Notes under the pieces: generated by a model
Seen by the model: the letters and a program-made list of their open reading frames with translations, nothing else
Told to the model about the DNA's origin: nothing
Database searches by the model: none
Program-made: the position numbers and the translations under genes
Source: Quillaja saponaria
Lineage: Eukaryota > Streptophyta > Magnoliopsida > Fabales > Quillajaceae
Length of the DNA stretch: 64,000 bases
Assembly: GCA_029379385.1 (NCBI GenBank)
Contig: CM055607.1
Coordinates: forward strand, 30,997,235-31,061,234
Direction of reading: 5' to 3'
In this document: piece after piece, positions 11,893 to 24,944 of the stretch
How positions within the stretch are numbered: the first letter of the stretch is position 1
Layout: the number at the start of each line of letters is the position of its first letter

Positions 11893-14800
11893 TTACTTCT
11901 CTGGACTATAAGCCGGCATATAAGACTCCAGTATCAATTGTTTTTGGACGGGTGATCTGATCTCAACAATCAAATATGTAAACTTCCACTGCTTGTCCAC
12001 TTTGTCTTTGAACATCTCAGAAAAAACTTTTCCACTTCCTTGGGGCCCACGAATATAGAAGTTAACCTGCATCCAAATTGTCAGACACAAGCCAAAAAAA
12101 AAAATCTAATGTACACATGTGATGCAGTAGGTGAACATAATGATCAACCAGAATAATAAAAGAAATGTGAACTTGAAAATAAAAACATAGCATATCAGTG
12201 AAAGAAATAATTTTATATTTGGGACACAATAAAATTTACCTATATTTTCTTTTTATTTTTAAAATTTATTTTGGGGTAGATTGGGTAGGGGGCATAGACA
12301 ACCAAAATGATTCATCACAGGAAAATTACATGCCACATGCTCAATTAAGAAAAGCCTAGGAAGTTAAGAGTCATATTAATTATGAATTACCTCTACATGC
12401 TCAATGCCATCTTCATCAGTCCATATTCTGCTGGGAATTCGTTGACGAGCAGCACGGTTCCTACTCTCCTGTCCATAGCCTGTAATAGGGGATCCAATCC
12501 TCACTCTAACCTGATGATATAAAGAACGTCTAATAGACATGAATAAGTTTTAAATATGGCTACTATGAAGTACTAACCATTTAAACTCACCTGCAAATCA
12601 GAAAATGGCATTGCAGCATATACACTATAAGAAAATATAATAATTTCTTACTCTCTCTCCCCTTTCTCCTGTAACGTGTGAGTTGAGCTTATGAAAACTA
12701 AAGGAAATGCCTGAAGCCTAGAAGTTTGAACTTTTAAGTATGAGATATTCAAAGATGACATCATGCACTAATTATTTATGTCTGAAGAATGGCGTCAGAA
12801 AACATTTATATACAAATTAAGCCTTTATCCAGAAAGAGCCTTCGACTCATATTGCTTCTCTTTATGGTTTCTCTTCAAGAGAGTAGGACATTAGTATTTA
12901 ATAGTGGCAAAACTATACGTTCCACCCATCAAATGAGAAAGAAAACATTTAAATACAAATTGCTCTATATCTCTTGGAAAGCTTTCTAGCCACCAACTTG
13001 ACACATGGGACATTCATGATTAACTGTGTAGAAATCTCAAGCCTTTACGACATGTTCTGTTTTCAGCCTGATGCTAGAACAACACCACTGTGGGGTAAGT
13101 TCCAAATTCACCAAAGGCATAAGAATTAAAATGAAAATATGCATACATAAAAATCATGAAAGCTTATATTTGGACAATTTCAGTGTTGAAGTAATCATTT
13201 CTGATTAAAATTGTGTTCTATCCTCATGCTTAATGCTGTAATTTGCCTGCTTCCTAGTTTCTACATAAGAGGGACATCAAGAGACTGTCTAAAGACAAGA
13301 ATGGTTACTTGATTGTCCAACCAAAACATGTAAACTGTAGATATAATCTGAACCTTTCCAAAATCTTAACTCCTGTACAAAAAATTACTGGTTTTGTTTG
13401 GATTTCGTTGAGCATGAAAAGGGATATCACAACCAAAATTTAACTAACCTGACCATCATCTTGGATCCTTTTGAGAGCCTTTCCAAAGATCTTGTACCTA
13501 AGACAGACTTTTAAAAATCAGTTGAGATCTAAGAAAAAAGATAGAAGATTTCAAGAAACGAACCTGAAACAGGTTCTAGAGACAGCATAAGTTTAACAAG
13601 ACAAATAAAGTGATTACTCTTTTGGTTCAAATATAAGTTCTTTAAAAACAGCATAGCCTGCAGCAGCTGCAATGCCAAGCCCTGCAAGGATGATGACAGT
13701 GTAGGAAGCCCCCTCTGCAAATGTTACTGGCTTCTCTGGAATATTATATGTAAGAGGATCAAATGGATCGTCAACAGTTGATATGTCTTTTTTTGTCTGT
13801 CAAAAGAAGACAAGAAAAAGGATAAGGATAATGGCATCTAGTTAAACCATAGCTAACAAAAACATAAAAAGCACTCATTCTACATCTAAAGCATGAAGAC
13901 AAACACGGGGTTTTCTCCAAGTCAGGTTGGTTTAGACAATTATGATATTGACAGTTGGTAACACAACGAAAAGTGAGAGGTATGAAATGGAACAGGGAAT
14001 GATAAGTGCAAAGAATAGGAGGTGTTCATTTTTATCTGTTGGTACTTCATCCAGAATATGAAAGGGAGATCAAGAAAACTTTTCACCTTCGTTGTTCGGC
14101 ATGAGAAAATCTAAGAGGAACCAAATGTACTATATTTCCATCCAAAATAGAAAAAGGAAAAAGAATTATATTCCTAATTAGGACTTAGCCTTATGTGCAA
14201 GACATTCAAGTAACAAAAGTGTAAAGTAGCAATCTGACATGGTATTTGGGCTTGAAAATTACATTTGACTTCTACACGTAAATATTTAAATAAATAAAAA
14301 CTTGTTCACGAGCAACATAAATATTTAAATAAATTACATTTTGCAACTCAATCAGTCTTTTAGATCCTTTAAAAAATAAAATAATTACTCCACCGAGAAA
14401 TATTGATTAATTCCTTATAGTCATTTCTGTCCATTATTAAGTCAGTCATATATTTTGGATCCAGCATGAATAAGAGTTTGACAATGACCGTAAAGTAAAA
14501 ATCTGTTTCTTTAATTTGCCTAATCCACTAGCAGATGAAGGAACAATTAATACATGTCCGAAAATTTGTAGAATAAAACCTTTGAAGTATTTTTTCCTCA
14601 TTGGTCTGAAGCTCTAGAAGAAATGGATCTAGCAAAGAAAGGAGTAATGGTCTTTGCTCCATTGTTTTCTCTGAATTGATAGAGATACTGAAAAGTATCA
14701 GAACATTCTTTGGTACATTGTCCTCTGAATAGAACAGGGATTCCTGCAAAATATCATAGTCAAAAGAGTAGATATATTAAATTCAGGGTTTTATTTCCCA

Positions 14801-16705
14801 AGTCCTAAACACAGAAAAAAAAAAAAAAAAACTTTTAACTCAATGTGAATATCAACTTCAGGTACCATGCACCAAACTAGTGAGTCATAAAGCTAGAACC
14901 CTGGCCCGTTTTAACCCATGACTTCCTTACATTTTAATAACATCTATTTTTAAGGAAGCAAAATACGAGATTTTCAAATATTTCTAGTAGAACCTCGGAA
15001 CAATTTCCAAGTTTAAATTCATTATACCCTTACTACCTCATGCCAGGTCCAACTGAAAACATGTAATTATTGCAACTAAATGTGTATCCTAATGATAAGG
15101 GTGACTCTTCAGGCTCTACAAATAGATCAAACATCTCAAATAGCCTTAAATATCAAACAATAAGTCAATGATACAACTGCCTACCTAATAAATGAGAGAT
15201 TTGACAGGCTGAAAAAGAAATCATATTAGCATTGGAGTAACAATCCCACCCAGAAACACCCTCAGTGCTACAATGTCCACAGTCAACAGAATATAGACAT
15301 ATGAAACATAGGGTATTCCAATATCAAACACAGTAGAAACTCTTTATTTTAACAGAAAACAATTATCTGCATTTTGGACAATTGATGCTGATCTCATCAA
15401 TGATGATGCAGATACAACATGATATAAGTTCTAGTTTTTCAGCTTCAATGGTGGAATCACTTATGTATCACAATATTATGATAAAATTTCTGAGCAAAAC
15501 TATCATGTCAAACAGGGATGTATTTCTAGGGAAAAAAGACCAACAACGTGAAACTATTTGGGAGTTTATGGATAAGAAGACAGGCTATAATCAGCACCCT
15601 TCCCGTGCTATGTCAGGGAAAGTTATTAGGTTAATCACAATGACTCAGCTGGAATGGGCAGTAGATGCCACAAGTACAGAAATAAAGCATATACCAGATC
15701 ACTATGACCTAAGAAATTTTTTTATTTATACATAATGACAGCAAAGTTCACAATGCAATTTAGAAAACATTCTTCAAAAGAAATTCCAAAATGAACTAAT
15801 CTAAGACATTAGAAATTGTTTGGCTTCAATAAAACATAAGGAAGTCAATATTATGAAAGTATATAATGGCCACTGACCATATGCTCCAAGTACATCCTGC
15901 AGATAAATGAAGCGCAAATCAGGGACCATGACCTAAGAAAAAATGCAAGTGAAAAACAATATTACCTCACCTTACTCATATGGTTCACATGGCCATTTAG
16001 TTGCCTCATGCTAGCTGGTTTTGGCAGCAACTGAATCATTATCAGAAATTCACTCAATAACGTAGATGCATGATAAGCACTCAGTAGTCTTACCATAAAG
16101 AAAATATCAATATTATGTAAAGAAATGTCAACTAAGGCAACCATGTTTAGAACACAAGACTTCAAGGATATACTTTTGGTCCTCTTAATTACAATAACAC
16201 AGGATGCTTTCCATAAATTGAAGACTGTAACAATAGTTCACCAGTAGTATTCAAAAATGCCTATTTGAACAATAATAGCTCAAGTGGGTCCTGCAAGGGT
16301 ATTTGAAGATAAGTCCTTAAAAGAATTTTAACTGAAGGAATCTAGAAAGAAATTTATGTAGTACCAACATTGAGATATTTTTAACAGTAGTGGGGGAGTC
16401 ATATTTATCCAAAGCATTAAAAATGTTCTCAAGCAACATAAAGCACATAATGGAAACAAATGCCAATTTAATAAAAACTACAGTGGAAACTGGAAACAAG
16501 AACAATGCACATTATGTACCTGAGTTGCTTTGAACTCCAGCCAACGAGCTTCAGCAGGCTGTGAAGGCCGAGTAAGGCATGACAGTGCACGTTTTTGGGC
16601 ATAGTCGGAACACCTAACCGTTGACAACAGCTTCATAGAATCTAACTGTTTGTTCCTCCATAAACTCACAATATTTTTGAATGCCCCTGAAATGACCAAA
16701 TTCAT
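11893..16705 (-). CDS. TIM21: TIM21-like subunit of the mitochondrial TIM23 translocase
   Basis: Inner-membrane protein that links the TOM and TIM23 import machineries and respiratory complexes. Exons in order: 16520-16705, 13618-13796, 13449-13497, 12391-12510, 11893-12066; total 708 nt, 235 residues, no frame break. The first exon encodes a basic, Ser/Leu-rich presequence-like stretch. The second gives the conserved [10 protein letters not shown] block and one membrane span ([21 protein letters not shown]). The last three give the intermembrane-space Tim21 fold, including [20 protein letters not shown] and [13 protein letters not shown]. Introns obey GT-AG on the minus strand. The start at 16705 is the ATG of the presequence exon; an AG acceptor just inside it leaves open a different first exon further upstream. 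The 2.7-kb intron joins in phase, but a short missed exon cannot be excluded. Confidence 0.88.
13797..16519. other. Large TIM21 intron
   Basis: Intron of 2.7 kb between the presequence exon and the membrane-span exon. It contains an A-tract at about 14815-14831 and several chance open frames (for example 15382-15735) without family resemblance or splice support. Confidence 0.6.
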
Positions 16706-19700
16706 TATTTAACTCTAATCCCAGAATTTATCAATTCAGACCTCCTTCTGCGAAACACAGGCACAATAAAAAAATCACATTAAGACCCCATAATCAATAC
16801 TAGCTCCTTCAAATTTTATTTTTCCATGAGAATATGTAGGCCAATAAATTATACCAAAATGTCGAAATCCCAGAACTTTGTCGACTGTTTTAACCAAGCG
16901 TATTACAATAAGTATACCAAATTCTCTATTTTTCCAAGAAAAATATACCAACTCCCAATTATCCAGAAGCTTTTCTTTTCCTACGTTTTCTCAGCAATTT
17001 CCTCACAAACCAAACAAGGTAAATAAGCTATTGTATTCTGAGTAAGAAGCCTACCCATAATACCACTATCTGCTCAGCCCGTTGCCTTAGCTTAGGTCAG
17101 TGAATGGGGAAAAGTGACCTCAACAGTTGTACATTGACTCCATTCTCCTAAAACCCTGCTCGTGACTCCGGGTATACATACACGGGTCGGTCCAGCTAGT
17201 GAATCCGCCTAAGTGGGCCATTGGGTCTAAATATGGGCTGATGTCTGTAGCCCATCTTCAAATTATGCTAATGTGTGTTACCCAACAAATTAATTTTGGT
17301 GGTCCGGCTCCTCTTTTTTTTTTGCTCCTTTTACAAGTCTTAAAATCATATATATACCATGAATAATAAAACACCTACTAATATTTTGTTAGAAACGTCA
17401 TTTTTTTTTTCTTTGGAATTTGAATCTATCTGTTTATAAAAATGACAATAAATTAGATCATGACTTAATTCTATTAGACCAAAAATTACCATATCCACTT
17501 TCATCAAGAATTGGCTTGGTCTGAAGATGGTCCAATTTGAACCAAATTAGGTCTATCTTGTATTTTTTTTTTTTTAAACTTTCTATAAGTTTTTTAGCTT
17601 ATCCGTGAATTGACCTAAACTAGATCGGAATTATGTATGGTCAATGTATGAATTCAAGATATTAAAAATTAAACTCAATTAGACGGGATAACTAACCTCA
17701 CTCAACATACTAAATTATCATTCCTATGAACTTAAGCTTGTATGAAGTTTATTAACAGAAATATCAAATATCTATAGTTTCTAACATACCAAAATCCGAA
17801 AGTCATCATGAATTTATCAAATCAGTTTCATCTAAATAGTAAGTTTAATTAAGTTATGTATAAAAACATTGTATGTGAAAATATTTTTCGAGTCAAATTA
17901 TTTAAAAAATCTATTGAAAAATAGAAGTTTGAAGACATAAAAATTATTTAATTCTATTTTTTAAAAAGAAATCTTGAGTGTAAAAATTACTAAATACTGT
18001 TAATTTTTTTTTTGTTTTTTAAAATCAACAAGTTGTTTCATTTTTTTTTATATAAATAATGAAAACATAAACTTTACTTTGTTTTTAATTTTTCAAATAA
18101 TAATAACATGTATTTTTTTAATTGCTTTGGGAGGTTTTAAATTTATACATAAATTAAAATAATGATATATGTTAAAATATGATAAATACTATGAATATAT
18201 ATAGTTATCTAAACAAACAAATTATTCAATTTCATTTGAACTTATTAACAAATAACTATATGTATATATGACCCATCAATATTATATGATATTACAAGAG
18301 ACAACGGTCATTGCTCTAAATTTTTTTTAAGCACTGTCAATAGATGTTGATACCAATACATTCTATCCATCGTGACCTAAAAAAATTTGCTCGAAACACA
18401 AGATGAATTACTTATAAACTATTATTATTTTAATAAGTTCAAATTTGAATACAATAAAATGGATTTGTAATTGTCTAATAAATAATAAAATCCTCCACTT
18501 AAAAGAAACAGGCTAGGTGAGAGACAGAAAGAGGTAATAGTGGTAAAGGAAACGACCAAACCCAAGAAGCTCATCAACTTTTACTTAAAACTTTTGGACG
18601 GACAATGTTGCTTTTTGACGTGATTTTGTCTAATGACCTTGATGGGTCGAATAAAGAGACTGGCTGGTGCAGCTGTCCTTCATTTTTCAGGGTTACATGC
18701 AACAATGCCAACAACAACATCAACATCCCGACTCTTACAAATAAATAAATAAAACAATATTTTCTGTCATTTTCTTCTTAGTTTTCTCATAGTTATTATT
18801 ATAAAAATAATTTGTACAATTTTGTTGCGACTTAGATACCTTTTCAGTAAAATTTAAGATTCAAAATTGTATTTTCACCTTAAAAAATTTAGCTCTCCAA
18901 TTCTTACTAATTTTATCATTCTTTCTTCCTTTTGTGTTTAGGGCTTAGTCATGACATTTTCCTCTCACTCTACATGAACTTCAAGAGTATTTATAGCTAT
19001 ATGCACATATTTGAACTGACACGTAAGCAAAGAGAGACACACAAATTATTCTTTAGTGTATTTAATTCAAAAATTAGTTTAATTTGTGTTTGTCTATCAT
19101 ATATAAGACCTCATCCTGTTTTTAAGGAACATAAAGAGACCTAAATACCATAAGCAAGTCACTACATAAAATGTCGGTGGTGACATCACTTATTGTTATA
19201 CTTTGTTAAGTTGAATTAAAAAAGAGATAATACTTAATAGTAAGAACTACAATGTTATTTTTATTTTTTATTTTAAATGTCATATATTTTAATGTTTTAA
19301 AGTATAAAAATAAAATTGACATTTTCGAATTAAAAATATAATTTAATAATTAAATTTACTCCTACTCAATAATACTAAAAATATTTCAGATGCATTAATT
19401 TTTTTAATTTAATAGTCAACTGTCTTTATATTAACTTATCTTTTTATGTCTTCAGCATGATATAAAATTAGAAAAAATTACTTTTTTTTTCTAAGAGATA
19501 TTCGAAATAGAAAGTGAACATAGCACACTTTTTTTACATGTATTTTATATTGTGCGAAAATGGAGTTAATTAAGTAGACTAAAAAGATGGAAACCACGCC
19601 TCCTCTGAACAGTGCAATTTTCCAAGATCAGGTAGATTATAGGAAAGTGTTACACGCTCCCAAAAACTGCAACTATCAAACATTCTCGAAAATTAAATAT

Positions 19701-20950
19701 TAACTAAAATAAAAAAGCACTTCAAACCTTGGACTTCGAGATCTTGGTTCTCTATCTCTTCAAAATATCGGATTCTCTGTAGATTCAGGCACGCTCAACT
19801 GTCCCATTATCTCAGACCTTTATCTTTATACACGCTCACATCCATGTGTGTGCAACACTTGCTTATGAAATAAATAAATATGTAGGTTTGTAATCAACCT
19901 ATTATACTATCATTTTTCATAATTTTCAAATCTTTTCTTCAAACGAGAATAATCAGAAGTATACCACAAAAAGTTTGTACTTTTTTTTTTTTTAAGGACT
20001 TAAACAAATCGTTTCAATAATAGTAGTACAGTTTGATCCAAAATGTGATTCAAGTGATAAGATATACATGAACTTAACTGTGAAAGAGTCTTTACAATAT
20101 TAACAATTTGAATCCGCATAAAATATTTATAAGGAGGGACAGTCGCACGAGATTATGTTTTTGGGTATAAGAATACTTGTAAAAATTCAAATAACAATAT
20201 TAGTGAAGTTTTCAAATTTGATGTGATTAGAATTTGAATACAATTAACATCAATCAATATTTGTATTGAGTTTTATATTCTTAATGAAATTAGATAATAT
20301 GATATTGCACCAAAATATAAGAATAGTATGAAAAATCAATGCAAAAAGAGAAAAGGGAATAGTTATGTTTCATTGCTTAGATTTTGGAGATGTTAACATT
20401 ACTGGAAAGGATTTTATATACATATTTTGTGTATATATAAAATAGTATACTACAATTTTTAATTAAATAGTTTGATAATGAATAAAATTACACATTGTCG
20501 GATAACTTGTGTTGTGTGTGCCAAATAATACTACTCTTAAATGTAGTAGTTTTCATTTTTTTATTTATTTATGTAAAGAAAAACAATATGAACTCAAACC
20601 TTAATTTTTTAATTAGTTTTAAATGTTGAATGTTAAATTTAGCCGAGTTAAATTTGTTTTTACAAGAGGACGAGTTCTGTTTTCCTACCCTGACATTAAG
20701 ATTTATTCGTTGACCCAATTGGGTTTGGGGGGTAACACACGAGCTCATCATTCACAAATGACTACAATGTTGGCAGCTTAAGAAGTTAATGTTAGTTCCT
20801 CATTTTAGAATGTTTGCGGGTCCCTTCATATCCACTCTGTCCAGACATGTTCTCCAGTCTCATCAGCGCGTGATCAGACACGCGCTATAGGAATACGTAT
20901 GCTTTTTATTGCCTTTCCCTATGCCAAGTTACCAGCTCAACTCAAATCCA
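16706..20950. other. Intergenic DNA between divergent TIM21 and MCTP genes
   Basis: The TIM21 promoter and leader should lie in about 16.7-17.2 kb, where composition is less AT-biased. From 17.3 to 20.8 kb the sequence is strongly AT-rich with poly-T runs and no supported gene or element. Confidence 0.55.
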
Positions 20951-21192
20951 ACTCTCCCCCCTCTCCTGCCTCTCTCTCTCGTAGCTTTTGTCTGTAGAAT
21001 AACTCTGTTGCACGCTCCACTGTTCTACTGGTTTTTAAGCTAACCTCCTTGAGCCTCCCAATTTGTCCTCATTCTCTCTGTGCCTCTTCATTTTCTCTGT
21101 TGTACTCTCGGTTCTCTTCCTTACTCTGTCTGCTCAGTATTATCTGTCTCTACTCTGTTCTGTTGGAGTAATTCCTCCTCAAAGCAACAGTC
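20951..21192 (+). promoter_or_regulatory. Pyrimidine-rich core promoter/5' leader of the MCTP gene
   Basis: The 240 bases before the MCTP ATG are very rich in CT runs (for example CTCTCCCCCCTCTCCTGCC near 20953 and CTCTGTTCTG-like words near 21150). This is the Y-patch type of composition common just upstream of and within plant 5' leaders. No precise start site can be read. Confidence 0.5.
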
Positions 21193-24100
21193 ATGAACAA
21201 CAACAACAGCTTCAGTAAAGAGAAGCTGGTTGTGGAGGTAATTGAAGCCCACAATCTCATGCCTAAAGATGGCTGAGGGCTCTTCATCACCATTTGTTGA
21301 AGTAGAATTTGAAAATTACAGGCTGAGGACCCAAGTGAAATACAAGGATTTAAACCCTGTTTGGAATGAAAAGCTTGTCTTCCATATCAAAGACATTGCA
21401 GATCTTCCTTACAGGACTTTAGAAATCAATATATTCAACGAGAGAAGGTCAGGAAATAGCAGAAATTTCTTGGGCAAAGTCAGGGTTTCTGGGTCTAGCA
21501 TTGCCAAAGAAGGTGAAGAAGTTGTTCAGACTTGTACCCTTGACAAAAGAAGTTTGTTTTCTCATATAAGAGGGGAAATAAGCTTAAAGCTTTATGTCAC
21601 TACCAGAGAGGAGGTAAAAGATTTGGGGGTTAATGGAATAGTAGCCTCTGTTTCTTCTGCTTCTTCTTCTACTAATTCTTCTGGGTTCTCAAAGAAGAAC
21701 AAGAAATTGCAGGGAACTAGCTCAACAATCACTACACAACAGCAAATCATTCAGGAAAACAAACCAGCGCAGCAAGTTCAGAACTTTACAAAAGGTATGG
21801 AGCCAAACCCAGGTGAGATCAAGCCTGTTGTCATCACAACTGGTCCTAGTCCTATATACGCCCCTGGTGGTGGTCCCGGAGTTGGATTCACTGGTGGTGG
21901 AGGGGTTGGTGGTGGTGGGTTGAGTATGTACTCAAATGGGTCCAATGAATTTTCTCTGAAAGAAACCCGGCCTCATCTTGGAGGTGAGTCCTTAAAGAAA
22001 GACAAAACCAGTTCAACCTATGACCTTGTTGAGCAAATGCAGTATCTGTATGTTAGAGTTGTGAAAGCGAGAGACATCTCATTGTTTGGTGGAGGTGAGT
22101 TGGTTGCGGAAGTAAAGCTTGGAAACTACAGAGGAACCACTAAGAGTTTGAGTCCGAGCAATGTGGAATGGAACCAGGTTTTTGCATTCTCCAAAGATTG
22201 CATACAATCATCAATGGTGGAAATCTTTGTTAAAGAAAGCAACAAAGATGATTACGTGGGTCGGGTTTGGTTCGACTTGAGTGAGGTTCCGAGCCGGGTA
22301 CCTCCAGATAGTCAGCTAGCACCACAATGGTACAGAATGGAAGATAAGAAGGGTGATAAGGCCAAAACAGGGGAGGTTATGGTGTCTATTTGGTTTGGAA
22401 CTCAGGCAGATGAAGCCTTTGCAGAAGCTTGGCACTCAAGAGCAGCAAATGTGCATTTTGACGGGCTTTGCTCGATGAAGTCAAAGGTTTATCTCTCTCC
22501 AAAGCTATGGTATCTAAGAGTTTCAGTTATTGAAGCACAGGATATTGTTCCTGGGGACAAAGGTTCTGTAATGATGAGGTTTCCTGAGCTTTCAGCTAAA
22601 GTCCAAGTGGGAAACCAGGTTTTAAGGACTAGAATTGCAGCTGGAAGTGCCAACCGGAGTTTCTCCAATCCTTATTGGAATGATGAGTTGCTGTTTGTGG
22701 TTCCAGAGCCGTTTGAAGATTATGTGTTGGTTTTAGTTGAAGATCGCATTGGACAAGGAAGAGATGAGGTTGTAGGAAGAGTTCTTCTTCCGGTAACAGC
22801 AATAGAGAAGCGGGCCAATGAAAAGCCGGTGACTTCGAGGTGGTTCAACCTTGATAATCATTTTGGCAATGCAGCAGAGAATAAATTGGTTACAAGGTTT
22901 GGGTCTCGGATTCATTTACGAGTCTCACTTGATGGAGGATATCATGTGCTAGATGAGGCCACAGTGTATAGCAGTGATGTTAAGCCAACTGACAAAAGGC
23001 TCTGGAAGCCACATATTGGTGTGCTTGAAATGGGAATTTTGGGTGCCACAGGGCTTATGCCGATGAAGATAAAGGATGGAAAGGGAGGTTCCGCTGATGC
23101 CTATTGTGTTGCTAAGTATGGTCAGAAATGGATCCGAACACGCACTGTGGTTGATAGCTTGTCTCCCAAATGGAATGAGCAGTACACTTGGGAAGTTTTT
23201 GATCCTTGCACAGTTGTGACTATTGGGGTTTTTGATAATTCTCGGATTGATAAGAACGCGACCAATGCCGGTGCTCGAGATCCCCGTGTTGGGAAGGTCA
23301 GAATCAGACTGTCCACTCTTGAAACTGATAGAGTTTACACTCATTCATACCCCCTGCTGATGCTGCACACTTCCGGGGTCAAGAAAATGGGGGATCTTCA
23401 CTTGGCTGAGGTTTTCATGTTCTAATGTGGCTAATATGTTGCATATGTACACAATGCCAGTGCTTCCAAAGATGCATTATGTGAACCCACTGACTGTGAA
23501 TCAATTAGAGACTTTGAGGTACCAGGCTATGAATGTGGTGGCATCTAGGCTGAGCAGGGCAGAGCCACCACTGGGTCGAGAAGTGGTGGAGTATATGCTT
23601 GATCACGACTCTCATTTATGGAGCATGAGGAGGAGCAAAGCTAACTTCTTTAGGCTAATGAATGTTCTCTCAGGCCTTGTTGCAATGGCTCGGTGGCTGG
23701 AATCAATCCGCAATTGGCAGAAGCCCGTTTATTCAGCATTATTTCTGGTGATTTTTCTTATGCTGGTGACGTTTCCAGAGCTCATCATCCCTGCCATATT
23801 GCTCCAAATGGCTTCTGTAGGACTTTGGCGTTACAGGTCTCGACCCCGTCATCCTTCTCACATGGATACCAGACTTTCCCACGCTGGAAGTGTTTACCCT
23901 GATGAACTGGATGAAGAATTTGATTCTTTCCCCACAAGTCGCAGTGCGGAAATTGTCCGAATGAGGTACGATCGGCTTAGGAGTGTGGCAGGAAGGATTC
24001 AGACTGTGGTGGGTGATATGGCAACACAAGGAGAACGGTTTCAAGCACTGCTAAGTTGGAGAGATCCAAGGGCAACATTCTTGTACGTGTTATTTTGCTT

Positions 24101-24257
24101 GATTGCAGCTGTTGGTTTCTATGTTGTCCCAATTCGGATTGTGTTGGCCCTGTGGGGACTGTATGCACTGAGGCCACCTAGATTCAGGACCAAGTTGCCC
24201 TCTCCAGCTTTGAGCTTCTTCAGAAGGCTGCCAACTAAGGCTGATAGCTTGCTGTAG
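21193..24257 (+). CDS. MCTP (multiple C2 domain and transmembrane region protein, QKY/FTIP family), intronless, with two frame breaks
   Basis: MCTPs are ER-anchored proteins, many at plasmodesmata, that tether membranes and affect cell-cell trafficking. The ATG at 21193 begins MNNNNSFSKEKLVVEVIEAHNLMPKDG, the usual first strands of the N-terminal C2 domain, but an in-frame TGA follows at 21274. One extra base there shifts the rest into the frame open to 23425. Four C2 domains follow at roughly residues 10-120, 275-380, 430-545 and 600-720 (repaired numbering), with a Gly-rich linker before the second. A second break near 23407-23410 falls in the conserved HLAVRF motif. The following frame (23427-24257) encodes the PRT_C region, with hydrophobic hairpins at about 846-880 and 967-1000 and a typical RRLP-K end. 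Repaired length is about 1021 residues, normal for the family; many relatives are also single-exon. I cannot assign a named paralogue. It is either a recent pseudogene or a good gene with sequence errors. Confidence 0.9.
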
Positions 24258-24944
24258 ACTGTAGAAATGAAACAAATCTAACTTAGGGTCGTTAGAGATG
24301 GGCATCTGGTCATAGTGGAAGGCCTGCAGTTTGTATTTTGCATGTTTTCCTGCAATGTATTTCGTGATGTTATTTTTCCAGGAAAAAAATCTTAAGCCTG
24401 TTGGAGAAGCAGTTTATTTTGAACAGCAAGTTTTACTGCTTTGTTCTTTCGTCATTTTCCCCCTTGCCCAAAACTTATTATTTTATTAAGACAGAAAAGG
24501 TAAATAATAGTTAAAAAGGGAATTAGCACAAGGTAGAACTGGGAGAACAACCTCTAGACTGAATGGGTTAAGGAATTTGGGGGAGTAAAATTCCCCTGCT
24601 GCAGTCTGGGTGGTAACTTTAATTCGATGCATTTGCCAGTTGAACTATAGCTCAATACTTCCGTGGAGTCACACTTTGAAAAGCACCGTAAAGGAAGCTT
24701 TAATTTATTTACACTCCAATGGCATTGATCAAGATATAGAACATTACATACTTGAATTGCCGCCTCACCCCCTTTTATATATTGTCTATACATTTCAAGT
24801 TCGCACATGAAATCATGTTCAATCTTTATGAGGAGATATAAACAAACGTCATTCAAGAAGCTTACATTTAAGAGCTTAAGTTGCTCGCTGACCAAGATAA
24901 GAAGATTATCACTTGTGCTGTTAAGAGAACAGAAAAACTTAATT
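24258..24944. other. Convergent 3' ends of MCTP and the PfkB-1 gene
   Basis: No separate gene is supported. The two genes converge with about 690 bp between stop codons, holding both 3' UTRs. Confidence 0.6.

Noticed and set aside
15382..15735. 117-codon open frame, plus strand, inside the TIM21 intron
   Set aside because: Low-complexity translated sequence, no domain, no splice or promoter support.
22949..23344. 131-codon open frame antisense to the MCTP
   Set aside because: It mirrors a conserved coding strand; no family resemblance and no separate signals.
21269..23425. MCTP starting at the internal ATG 21269
   Set aside because: It would cut off the first strands of C2-1 that are plainly encoded just upstream in the other frame.
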